Both the position numbers and the translations under genes were made by a program. The notes below the pieces were generated by a model. That model worked only from the letters and a program-made list of their open reading frames with translations, had not been told where the DNA came from and searched no databases. Below are positions 28,563-37,129 of a stretch of DNA of 48,298 nt, piece after piece; the stretch's first letter is position 1; every line of letters starts with the position of its first letter. The stretch lies in the NCBI RefSeq assembly GCF_000720765.1, contig NZ_JODC01000034.1, positions 1 through 48,298 on the forward strand, in the 5' to 3' direction. This DNA comes from Streptomyces sp. NRRL S-646. GTDB lineage: Bacteria > Actinomycetota > Actinomycetes > Streptomycetales > Streptomycetaceae.

Positions 28563-31196
28563 TCATACGGTGGGCGAAAGGCTCTCCAGGCAGCGCCGGA
28601 TCTCCTCCAGCTTGGTCGGCCGGGCCCCGGTCCCCGACTGCCAGGAGAGCTGGGCGATTTCGGCGGCGACGCGAGCCGCGTCGACGTCACCGAGGACCTG
28701 GTGATGACGGACGGTGGCCAGGACCAGGGCGCGCACGTCCCGGGGTTCGCTCGCCAGCGCCCGGTCGAGGTTCAGCCGCCGGACGATCTCGGCCAAGCGC
28801 CGTCGGCCGCGCGGGTCGGCTGGCGAGGTCGGTACCGCGGCCGCCAGCAGGCACAGGACAGCCCCGTCGGCCTGGCGGCGCTGCTGGTGATCCATGAACC
28901 GGCGGCGTGCGATGGTTTGCAGCACCCGGTGCACCTCGATGCCGTGGATCTCCTTGTCCACGGTCGCGAGCCCGGTGTCACCGGGCCTCCGCAACGCCTG
29001 ATGCACAGGGAGCGCCTGGCGCAGCACGGCCCCGGGTCCGGGCGGCATCGACAGCCCCACCGCGGAGAACAACGGGTCCTGCGGGACCGGCCCCAGACCC
29101 AGATGACACAGCACATGGAACAGCTGGACGGCCGAGGGCATCTCCCGCCCCAGCGCCTCCAGCGTGACCTGCCGGCTCGCCACGAGCGACACCGGATAGT
29201 CCAGGAGATCGTTCTGCTGGAGCAACGTGGCACACAGCTCGTCGAACTCCGCCAGATGCGCGGCCACGTCCATGCCGAACCCCGACAGGGACCGCCCGAC
29301 CTGCACCACGGCGCGCGGCAGGTCCCCGGCCCGCTCGGCGAGGGCGTTGGCGTCGTCGGCGGGCAGCTCCGGCACCAGCCGGCGCAGCAGGGAGACGCTC
29401 TCGGCGCGCTCGAAGACCGGGACTGGCAGAAAGTCCGGGAGCTGGTTCCAGCTCAGGTTGCGGGTCGTGATGATGACGTGCCCGTTGCCGTGCGGCAGCA
29501 GCGGGGGCAGCCGGTCGGGGGACTCGGCGTTGTTCATCACCACCAGCCAGCCGTCGCGCACCCGGCCGCGGCGAAGCCGGTCCAGGACCGCGGCCGCCGG
29601 AGGCACCCCCGAGGGGCCGGGCGCGATGCCGAGTGCCGCCCGCAGCTCCTCCAGCGCCTGTGTGGCCATGGCGGGACTGGCCGCCTCCATCCACCAGACG
29701 AAGTCGTAGCAGCCCTGGTACCGGTGGGCGTACTCCAGCCCGGTCTGGGACTTGCCCACGCCACCAGTGCCGTACAGCACGCACGCGCGGGCCCCGCCGG
29801 CCGTCAACGTCGCGCGCAGCTTCTCCAGCAGCCCTGCCCGGCAGGTGAAGTAGCCGTTGCGCGAGGGGAGACGCTGGTACGAGACCTCCAACTTCGGCCC
29901 GCCCGCATCCCGTTCGGGTCGTGAACCGACCGAGGCCGGTGGCCGCAGTCGGACGCTCTCCCACACGTCGACCGGCAGGAACTCTTCCGCGACGCTCCGC
30001 GCACGCCGTACGTCCGCCGGGGACAGGGCGGACTTGAGAGCGTCGGCGACGCCGGGCTGGAAGACGTAGGCCCGCTCGGTGACCGCGTCGGAGACGGGCG
30101 CGGGGGTGAGCAGGCCACTCAGGGACGCCTCGGTGACCGGGAAGTCGCCCCGGTCGGGCAGCAGCCGGCGGTGCATGCCGCGCAGTAGCGGGACCGTGAC
30201 CACGGGGGCGACCGCGAGCAGTTCGGCGAGCCGGACCGAGTCCGGTTCGGCGGTGAGCCGGAAGCGGCGGACGAGTTCCCCGTCCTGCGGCCGGGACACC
30301 GGTGTGGATCGCGGCCCCGGCTCCGGTAGAAGCCCCAGTCCCCGCTGCCACGAGGCGTCACCGTCGGCGGTCAGCCGAGCCCAGGTCCCCAGTTCGGCCG
30401 GGTCGGAGCCGATCAGTGGCACCGCGTCGTCGAGCGGCGCTGACTGCCTGGCGAAGGCGAGCCCCGGAGGTTTGCGGTGTAAGGCGTCGGCGGGTGTGCC
30501 AGGGGCGTCCGCGCACCACTCCACATCGACGACAGGGCTGCCAGCGCGGAACCACAGCCGCTGCGGCAGCACCTGCATCACGGCCAGCGACGTGTGGTCG
30601 GCGCAGGTGCGCAGCAGCCCTGTCATCCTGCCGTCGCGCCAGGCCGCCCCCAGCGTGTCGGTGGCCAGCAACAGCACACGGACGTCGCGGCGCTCCCCGA
30701 GCCGCTCGTCCGCCGGCACCGCCCGGCCGCCCTCCCCGACACAGCGCAGGGGCCCCGGCGCGGACGTGTCCAGACGGCATACCCGGACACCGTGGAACGG
30801 CCCTTCGCCCAGCACGGCGGCGAACTGCGCCAGCTTGTCGTCCCACACGTCCATGGAGGGTGCGCCTTCCACGACGAGATCCAGAGCGAAGGCCCCCCGC
30901 GTGAACGACCGCAGTGCCTCCAGCAGCGCCGACCTCACCGACGGCACGGTGCGACTCATGGCGAGGCCAGCGGGAGCGGGCCGGGCCTGGCCGGGTCGGA
31001 GGCGGGGCAGCTCCGGGAGCTGCACCAGCATCTGCCCCCGAGGCCGTTCGCCTCCCGCGGGTGCCTCCAAGGCGTCCGCCACCACATGCGCGCAGGCCAG
31101 GACATGATTGGCAGCGACCAGGAAGCCGGATCCCAAGGTTCGCCTCGCGAGGTCCATGACGACGGCGATCTGCCCGTCGGAGCCACCGTCGGCCAC
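28563..31196 (-). CDS. SAV_2336-type NB-ARC protein with trypsin-like N-terminal remnant
   Basis: The product is 877 aa. Residues 1-45 look like the start of a trypsin-like protease (LGSGFLVAANHVLACAHVVA, candidate His36), but no Asp or GNSG serine motif follows. From ~80 it matches the vWA-like region of SAV_2336-type proteins (ALDLVVEGAPSMDVWDDKLA, then VRVLLLATDTLGAAW and AELGTWARL). An NB-ARC domain has P-loop GTGGVGKS (476-483), a Walker B strand GWLVVMNNAE in which the usual aspartate is Asn, and GHVIITTRN. A helical C-terminus ends the protein. GTG 31196 has a GGGGGG-type site. Its TGA overlaps the possible ATG of the KAP gene. The likely role is an NTP-driven sensor in a conflict or signalling system. 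Confidence 0.85.
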   Translation of the reverse strand: MADGGSDGQIAVVMDLARRTLGSGFLVAANHVLACAHVVADALEAPAGGERPRGQMLVQLPELPRLRPGQARPAPAGLAMSRTVPSVRSALLEALRSFTRGAFALDLVVEGAPSMDVWDDKLAQFAAVLGEGPFHGVRVCRLDTSAPGPLRCVGEGGRAVPADERLGERRDVRVLLLATDTLGAAWRDGRMTGLLRTCADHTSLAVMQVLPQRLWFRAGSPVVDVEWCADAPGTPADALHRKPPGLAFARQSAPLDDAVPLIGSDPAELGTWARLTADGDASWQRGLGLLPEPGPRSTPVSRPQDGELVRRFRLTAEPDSVRLAELLAVAPVVTVPLLRGMHRRLLPDRGDFPVTEASLSGLLTPAPVSDAVTERAYVFQPGVADALKSALSPADVRRARSVAEEFLPVDVWESVRLRPPASVGSRPERDAGGPKLEVSYQRLPSRNGYFTCRAGLLEKLRATLTAGGARACVLYGTGGVGKSQTGLEYAHRYQGCYDFVWWMEAASPAMATQALEELRAALGIAPGPSGVPPAAAVLDRLRRGRVRDGWLVVMNNAESPDRLPPLLPHGNGHVIITTRNLSWNQLPDFLPVPVFERAESVSLLRRLVPELPADDANALAERAGDLPRAVVQVGRSLSGFGMDVAAHLAEFDELCATLLQQNDLLDYPVSLVASRQVTLEALGREMPSAVQLFHVLCHLGLGPVPQDPLFSAVGLSMPPGPGAVLRQALPVHQALRRPGDTGLATVDKEIHGIEVHRVLQTIARRRFMDHQQRRQADGAVLCLLAAAVPTSPADPRGRRRLAEIVRRLNLDRALASEPRDVRALVLATVRHHQVLGDVDAARVAAEIAQLSWQSGTGARPTKLEEIRRCLESLSPTV

Positions 31197-31410
31197 AGCG
31201 CCCCCCTTCCGTGCCCAGCGCGCCGATTATGGTGCGCGGCGAGGGCCTCGCGCCATGCCAAGGCCTGTTGAGGTTCTTAATGAAGTACATCGGAACAATG
31301 CGGTCGAGAACGAACGATCTGCGCTCCCGCCGGTCAATCTGTGGACAAAAGCCGTTCCAGTAAGCGAAATGGCCAAGGTCGGCCCTGCACCCGCGAGTTA
31401 CTGAGGTCTT

Positions 31411-32159
31411 TCAGCGCTGCCGCTCGAGAGTGAGGACGGCAGCAGAGATTGACGACATTCGATTCGGGCTGCACCGGGATCTGCGGAAGATCTGCCAGGA
31501 CTTCAGGCGTGCGACGCCTCGCTCGACCGGTGCCCGTGCCGCGGACAGCGCGCGGTTGACGGTTTGCTGGGTTGGCGTGAGTTCGCGGCCCGGCGGGCGT
31601 CTGAGCGGTGTTGTCACCCACGGGCCGCTCCCAGGTAGGCGCGGTCGGCGAGGATGGGGACGCCCTGGCGTTCGCAGATCCGGATGATCCGGTGGGAGCG
31701 GGCCGCGGTGAGATCGTGTGCGCGGCCGGGCAGCGTCGGCGAGATCCACAGCAGCCGCCCGGCCGGGTCGGTCACCACCTGCACGTTTACTCCGTGCCGG
31801 CGGTGCTTGTGGGAGAAGTCGGCCCGGCAGTCGCCGACCCGGTCGCACTCCGCCAGGGTGCCGTCGAGCAGGACGTAGTCCGGGTCCGCCTCGCGCAGTG
31901 CGCGCAGCAGACCGGGTGCGCGGTCGGCGAGCAGGTCGACGACGGCTGTCGTGTATGCGTGGGCGGTGCCCACGGAGATGCCGAACCCGGCAGCGAGCTG
32001 GGCGAGGGTGTCGTGCCGGCGCAGGTACACCAGGCCGACCTGGGCACGCTGGTGCGGTGGGAGCTTGCAGCGGCGGTCACCCTCGCGGGTGACGATGAGC
32101 ATGGTGACCCACTCGACCAGGGTGTGGGGCAGGTCGAGTGCGGCAGAATACGGAACCAA
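31411..32159 (-). pseudogene. IS5-family transposase (DDE_Tnp_4 type), one frameshift
   Basis: The TTG start at 32159 has AGGAG five bases upstream. The first frame runs through [63 protein letters not shown] and [10 protein letters not shown]. It shifts near 31620 into [10 protein letters not shown], then [20 protein letters not shown] and CSPNRMSSI, stopping at 31411. Only the shift prevents a full ~250-aa product. The shift lies late, between catalytic motifs, not at the early position known for programmed frameshifting in some IS5 groups, so inactivation is likelier. A perfect 12-bp inverted repeat surrounds its ribosome site. Confidence 0.87.
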
Positions 32160-32162
32160 CGC

Positions 32163-32218
32163 GGCTCCTGTGCCTGTGGGTTGAGACTTCGAACACCTCC
32201 CCCAACGGCACAGGAGCC
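32163..32218. promoter_or_regulatory. Hairpin that sequesters the transposase ribosome-binding site
   Basis: GGCTCCTGTGCC at 32163-32174 and GGCACAGGAGCC at 32207-32218 are a perfect 12-bp inverted repeat with a 32-base loop. In the leftward transcript the AGGAG that serves the TTG start at 32159 lies inside one arm. Read-through transcripts would therefore hide it, as shown for IS10 and IS50 (established knowledge); the function here is inferred. Confidence 0.65.
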
Positions 32219-32598
32219 TCGTGCGTTGCGGGCATCGACCCCGTCACCCGATCCCTACGTTGTCCTGTGGGAGGCGGTGACCCCTTCGTATGGTTCACCC
32301 ACCCAGGGGTGCCGGGTGTGGCTGTCACCTGATAGCCGATGACGTGGCTTCCACTGATTGGCCGCCCGGTACCCCACGACGACTCGGCTGCCAATTAGGA
32401 ACTGCGAATGATCGCTGAGCAGGGAATCGACAGCGAGGTCGTCCGTGGGAGGCACTAGGACGTGTTGCGAAAGTCAACGTCGGGACGGCGGTTTCCGCCA
32501 TAGCGGTGGTTTGCCGTCCTGGCCGCCGTTCTGCCCGAAGTGCCGCCAGGACACTGACCGGGGCGGCCGGGGCGCCGCCGTGGAGGGCGGGAGAGCGC

Positions 32599-35010
32599 AT
32601 GGCCGACAGCAGGATCCTGGTCGCGGTACCGGAACACCCTCGGGGCGAGGGAGCCGGGGTCCAGCAGTTACGGAAGATCCGGGACGCGATCGAGGCGGGC
32701 GGCTTCGAAGTCCGGTGGGCGGTAACGGCTGAGGACGCGGACGCGGTGCTGCGCACCGAGGCTGGTCTGGCGGCGGCGCTGGTGGCCTGGGACCTTCCCA
32801 GGGCTGCCGGTGACGGGCCCGGCGCCGCGCTCGCCGCGCCGGGAGGCACACTCGCTCGGCCGGGTAGCACCCTCGACGGGACCCCGGGCGGCGGCGCTGT
32901 GCTGCGTCGGATCGGGCGCCGATTCCGGGACCTGCCGGTCTTCTTGGTGATGGCCGGCGAGGGTCTGGGGGAGCTTCCGCTGTGGGTGTCCGAGTCGGTC
33001 GTGGGCTACGTCTGGCCGCTGGAGGACACCCCGGGCTTCATCGCGGGCCGCATCACCACCGCCGCCCACGCCTACCGGGAATCCGTGCTGCCGCCGTTCT
33101 TCCGGGCACTGCGCCGCTTCGACGACGCCCACGAATACTCCTGGCACACCCCGGCCCACTCCGGCGGTGTCGCCTTCCTCAAGTCGCCGGCGGGACGCGC
33201 CTTCCACGACTACTTCGGGGAGCGGCTGCTGCGCAGCGACCTGTCGATCTCGGTCGAGGAACTGGGCTCGCTGTTCGAGCACACCGGCCCGATCGGCGAG
33301 GCCGAGCGCAACGCGGCCCGTGTGTTCGGCTCCGAACTCACCTACTTCGTGCTGCACGGCGACTCGACCTGCAATCGCCTGGTAGGCCATTTCAGCGTCA
33401 CCCGCGACGAGATCGCGCTGGTGGACCGCAACTGCCACAAGTCCGTGCTGCACGGCCTGGTCGTCTCGGGTGCCCGGCCGGTCTACCTGGTCCCCACCCG
33501 TAATGGCTACGGCCTGGCGGGACCGCTGCCCCCGGCCGAGATCGCCGCGGACGCGGTGGTGGCCCGGATCGCCGCGCATCCGCTCACCGAGGGCGCGGTG
33601 TCCCCGCACCCGCAGTACGCGGTGTTCACCAACTCCACTTACGACGGCCTGAGTTACGACGCCGTAGCCACCGCTCGCGCGTTCGCCGCCAGTACGCCCC
33701 GGGTGCACTTCGACGAGGCGTGGTTCGCGTACGCCCGTTTCCACCCGCTCTACGCCGGCCGTTACGGCATGTCGGTGGACGAGGATGCCTTCCCCGGCCC
33801 GGACCGCCCGACCGTGTTCGCCACCCAGTCCACGCACAAGCTGCTGGCGGCGCTGTCGCAGAGCGCGATGGTGCACATGCGATCCGCACCGCGGGCACCG
33901 GTGGAGCATGACCGGTTCAACGAGGCGCTGATGATGCACGGCACCACCTCGCCCCTCTACCCGATGATCGCCTCGCTCGACGTGGCGACGGCGATGATGG
34001 ACGGCCCGCAGGGCGAGTGGCTGGTCGACGAGGCGGTGACCGAGGCGATCCGCTTCCGTCAGGAGATGGTGCGCCTGCGACGGCGGATCGAGAGCGCCGG
34101 GGACCGGCCGCCGTGGTTCTTCGGGGTGTGGCAGCCGGACACGGTCACCGATCCGGTGACCGGCGAACGGTTGCTGCTCGAGGAAGCCCCGCCGGAACTG
34201 CTGCGCACCGAGCAGTCCTGCTGGCTGCTGGAGCCCGGCGCCGACTGGCACGGTTTCCCCGGGCTGACCGAGGGCCACTGCATGTTGGACCCCGTCAAGG
34301 TCACGCTGACCTGTCCGGGGATCAGCGCCACCGGCGAGATGGCCGAGGAGGGCATCCCGGCCCGGGTGCTCACCGCCTATCTGGCCTCCCGGAAGATTGT
34401 GGTGGAGAAGACCGACAGTTACACCACGCTGATCCTGTTCTCCATGGGCATCACCAAGGGCAAGTGGGGCACCTTGCTGGACGCCTTGACGGATTTCAAG
34501 GCCCTCTACGACGCCGACGCCCCACTGGAGCGGGTCCTGCCGGAGGCCGTCGCCGCGCATCCCCGCCGGTACGCGGGCCTGACCCTGCGCGGGCTGTGCC
34601 AGGAGATGCACGAGCAACTGCGCTCGGTGCGCCTGGTGGAGCTTCTGGACAGGGCCTTCCAGCAGCTCCCGCAGCCCGTGGCGCCACCTCAGCACTGTTA
34701 CCAGCGGCTGGTGCGGGGTGACACCGAGCGGGTCCGGATCTCGGAGGCGGCGGGCCGGGTGGCGGCCGCCATGGTGACGGTCACCCCGCCTGGCATCCCG
34801 GTCCTGATGCCGGGCGAGTCCATCGGCGCACCCGAGGGCCCGCTGCTGCGCTATCTCACCGCCCTGGAGTCCTTCGACCGCCGCTTCCCCGGCTTCCGCA
34901 GCGAGACCCACGGCGTGACCATCGATGAGGACACGGGCGACTACCTGACGGAGTGCCTGATCCAGGGCGCGGGGCAGATGCCGGGGCACTCGCCCGGGCG
35001 TGCCGGTTAG
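32599..35010 (+). CDS. Orn/Lys/Arg decarboxylase (PLP-dependent, fold III of AAT type)
   Basis: The product is 803 aa, full length for the biodegradative arginine/lysine/ornithine decarboxylases. An N-terminal response-regulator-like wing domain (~1-140, RILVAVPEHPRGEG start) precedes the PLP domain. That domain has EYSWHTPAHSGGVAFLKS, FVLHGDSTCNR, VDRNCHKSVLHGL, VHFDEAWFAYARFHP and the PLP lysine in TQSTHKLLAALSQ near residue 415. The C-terminal domain has PGIPVLMPGE. It removes CO2 from a basic amino acid to give a diamine or agmatine; the substrate cannot be fixed by eye. ATG 32599 has GGGAGAG about five bases upstream. It is flanked on both sides by broken IS5 elements, so it may have arrived with mobile DNA. 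Confidence 0.93.
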   Translation: MADSRILVAVPEHPRGEGAGVQQLRKIRDAIEAGGFEVRWAVTAEDADAVLRTEAGLAAALVAWDLPRAAGDGPGAALAAPGGTLARPGSTLDGTPGGGAVLRRIGRRFRDLPVFLVMAGEGLGELPLWVSESVVGYVWPLEDTPGFIAGRITTAAHAYRESVLPPFFRALRRFDDAHEYSWHTPAHSGGVAFLKSPAGRAFHDYFGERLLRSDLSISVEELGSLFEHTGPIGEAERNAARVFGSELTYFVLHGDSTCNRLVGHFSVTRDEIALVDRNCHKSVLHGLVVSGARPVYLVPTRNGYGLAGPLPPAEIAADAVVARIAAHPLTEGAVSPHPQYAVFTNSTYDGLSYDAVATARAFAASTPRVHFDEAWFAYARFHPLYAGRYGMSVDEDAFPGPDRPTVFATQSTHKLLAALSQSAMVHMRSAPRAPVEHDRFNEALMMHGTTSPLYPMIASLDVATAMMDGPQGEWLVDEAVTEAIRFRQEMVRLRRRIESAGDRPPWFFGVWQPDTVTDPVTGERLLLEEAPPELLRTEQSCWLLEPGADWHGFPGLTEGHCMLDPVKVTLTCPGISATGEMAEEGIPARVLTAYLASRKIVVEKTDSYTTLILFSMGITKGKWGTLLDALTDFKALYDADAPLERVLPEAVAAHPRRYAGLTLRGLCQEMHEQLRSVRLVELLDRAFQQLPQPVAPPQHCYQRLVRGDTERVRISEAAGRVAAAMVTVTPPGIPVLMPGESIGAPEGPLLRYLTALESFDRRFPGFRSETHGVTIDEDTGDYLTECLIQGAGQMPGHSPGRAG

Positions 35011-35023
35011 GGTCTGGTGGGAA

Positions 35024-35065
35024 AGTGCTGGTCACAGCCACTCGTTGAGGACTGTGACCAGCACT
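35024..35065. terminator. Perfect 14-bp hairpin between the decarboxylase and an IS end
   Basis: AGTGCTGGTCACAG at 35024-35037 and CTGTGACCAGCACT at 35052-35065 are perfectly complementary with a 14-base loop. It starts 14 bases after the decarboxylase stop and overlaps the last codons of the leftward transposase. It could end transcription from both sides; it may equally be part of the IS end. Confidence 0.6.
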
Positions 35066-35850
35066 GTCGCCGTGTAGCGGACGGCGAGCTTGTTGTACCT
35101 AGTGGCGACGGCCCGGTGGCGCTTGAGACGATTGATTCCGCACTCGACGGCGTGCCGTTGCTTGTAGTCGTCCTTGTCGAACGTCGGTGGCCGCCCGCCG
35201 CGCGATCCGCGCTTGAGGCGATTGCGGACACGGTCCGCAGGGACAGGGATTGTGTCCTTGATCCCGCTTCTGCGCAGGTAGGAGCGGTTGCCGCGGGAGT
35301 ACGCCTTGCCGGCCCGAACCCGGTCGGGACGCTTGCGCGGCCTGCCGAGCCCCAGCCTGGGGACCCGGATGGCTTCCAGGACCGCTTCGAACTGCGGGGA
35401 ATCGCCCCGCTGCCCGGCCGTGGTCACGACGGACAAAGGCTTTTGCCCCTGCTCGACCGCGAGGTGGATCTTGCTGGTCAGTCCGCCGCGGGATCGTCCG
35501 AGTGCGTGGGCGGCCGGCTCGGCGAAGATCCCGCCGGGCGGCTCCTTCTGGAGGTCCCCCTTTTCGCCGCTCCGGCGGCGTCCTGGTGGGCCCGGCAGAC
35601 GGTGGAGGCGACGTTCACGTCCCAGGTGATCAGGCCCTCGGCGTCCGCCTCGGCCTGAAGCCGGCTGAGATCCTCGCCCAGGTCCCGTCCCTCTGCCAGC
35701 GCCGGAACAGGTCGTAGACCCGGTCCCACGGCCCATAGCGTTCCGGCACGTCGCCAGGGGGCACCGGTCCGGGTCCGCCACCGTATGCCGTCTATGAGCT
35801 GCCGCCGCGTCCACACCGGCGGACGGCCCGGCTTGCTGCCACACTGTCAC
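35032..35850 (-). pseudogene. IS5-family transposase, several frameshifts
   Basis: The C-terminal two-fifths are well preserved: [58 protein letters not shown], ending VTVLNEWL at 35032. Upstream the protein needs three frames: [20 protein letters not shown], then [20 protein letters not shown] after one lost base near 35755, then [20 protein letters not shown] after another near 35680. A further switch near 35550, between AGAAKRGTS and the catalytic C-terminal part, may be the natural IS5-type programmed site. The extreme N-terminus is not recognisable. It is an inactive copy lying directly downstream of the decarboxylase on the opposite strand. Confidence 0.85.
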
Positions 35851-35865
35851 CGCTGACCTGGCCAA

Positions 35866-36360
35866 GCCTGTTACGGGCCTACATTGCCTGCGAGTGAATA
35901 CTGCAACTCTCGAATAACGACACTTCGCCAGTGAAATGAACTCGCAGGTCCGTGCGCCCGGGCGTGCGACCGCCGGCGTCTAACTCCGAGATCGCCTGGT
36001 GGTAGTACACCTACACAGCTGGATAACGCTGTGACCCGGGCCGACCGTTCAGTCCGGCCATCGATTGGCCCTGGCCGTGGCGCCGGGGCGTCACCTCGGG
36101 GCGGTGCCGGCGGCCGCGATCAAGAAGGGTCAGCCAGCAGCCAGCAGCGCAGCCGCGGCAACTCCGGGTTGTGGTCGTGGAGCCAGCAACGGTGAAGCCT
36201 TCTGGGAGCGGCCATGGCGGGCACGATGGATCAGTCGCCTGGCCACTCGACCGCCGACCAGGTCGGCCTCACTCATCCCCCCTAGACCAGCGCGCGACAG
36301 ATCCCGCGGGATGCTCGACTGGTGCTCGTCCGATTTCGCATTCTCACACGGGAGTTCGCT
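35866..36360. other. 495-base region without a supported gene
   Basis: The patch at 35880-36030 is less GC-rich than its surroundings and contains no coding signal. Later frames on both strands are low-complexity and match no family. GGGAG just before 36361 is the ribosome site of the next gene. Confidence 0.4.
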
Positions 36361-36657
36361 GTGGCGATCATCGCCGTATTCGATATGCCTGGCATGACGC
36401 AGGCCATGTACGAGCAGGGCACCAACCACATCACCGGCGGGCGCGGGGGCGTCAAGAAGGCGTCCGACTGGCCCGTCCCGGGCCTCATCTCACACGCGGC
36501 CGGCCCCACGCCGAACGGCTGGCTGGTCGTGGACGTCTGGGAGTCGGAGGACGCCTTCCAACAGTTCGGGGAGTTTCTCATGCCGATGCTCAAGGAGGTT
36601 GGCGCCCCGGACGTTCGGCCGAAGATCTATCCCGCGTTCAACGTCGTGACCTCCTGA
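36361..36657 (+). CDS. Small ABM-like (dimeric alpha/beta barrel) protein
   Basis: The product is 98 aa. It begins VAIIAVFDMPGMTQAMYEQG and contains WLVVDVWESEDAFQQFGEFL, the pattern of ferredoxin-like antibiotic-biosynthesis-monooxygenase-type proteins. In such proteins a V-VWES-E-F--F strand-helix unit is conserved. Members act as cofactor-free monooxygenases or ligand-binding proteins; no specific role can be given. GTG 36361 has GGGAG six bases upstream; the in-frame sequence before it is not protein-like. It converges with the SnoaL/LuxR operon, 79 bases away. Confidence 0.72.
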   Translation: MAIIAVFDMPGMTQAMYEQGTNHITGGRGGVKKASDWPVPGLISHAAGPTPNGWLVVDVWESEDAFQQFGEFLMPMLKEVGAPDVRPKIYPAFNVVTS

Positions 36658-36736
36658 CCGCGACCGCGGCACCGTCGGTGCGGGCGCGATCATCCCTGCA
36701 AGGGTGGAAGGGCCGCGCCTGGGGCCAGCTGGAGGT

Positions 36737-37129
36737 TCACGAGGACCAGAAGGCGTCCTCGGCCTTCTCGTCGCCCTGGAACTCGCGGAACTCCACGGCC
36801 TTCCCAGCGACGACGCGCCAGACGTGGACCTCCGGGGAGGACCAGGACTTGCCGTGCCGCTCGGCCGACACCTCACTGAGGACCACGACCCGCTCCCCGT
36901 CGGCGAGGATCTCGTCGGCCGGGACCTTGAGGGTCCCGCCGGAAAGGTCCATGCACAGGCCGAAGAACTTCAAGACGCCGTCGGGGCCGTGGTAGTCGCC
37001 GGACAGCGGGCTGTGCCCTGGGACGTGCCACGTGATGTCGGGGTCGAAAAGCTCAAGGACACCGGGGATGTCGCCTTCGGCGAAGGCACGGTAACCCCGT
37101 CCGATCAGTTCAGCATTCGAGTTCGTCAT
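36737..37129 (-). CDS. SnoaL-like (NTF2-fold) protein, distal gene of LuxR operon
   Basis: The product is 130 aa. Motifs are LIGRGYRAFAEGDIPGVLEL, FDPDITWHVPGHSPLSGDYHG and a C-terminal VHVWRVVAGKAVEFREFQGD, giving the conical NTF2 barrel with His and Asp residues in the pocket. The ketosteroid-isomerase or SnoaL-like type is typical of small stress or detoxification proteins. ATG 37129 overlaps the TGA of the LuxR gene (ATGA) and has AAAGGA upstream, so it is translationally coupled to it. It is last in a three-gene operon with another NTF2-fold gene at the other end. Confidence 0.83.
   Translation of the reverse strand: MTNSNAELIGRGYRAFAEGDIPGVLELFDPDITWHVPGHSPLSGDYHGPDGVLKFFGLCMDLSGGTLKVPADEILADGERVVVLSEVSAERHGKSWSSPEVHVWRVVAGKAVEFREFQGDEKAEDAFWSS

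Noticed and set aside
32668..34989. Antisense frame of over 770 codons across the decarboxylase
   Set aside because: The composition is that of a codon-bias shadow and all conserved motifs are on the plus strand.
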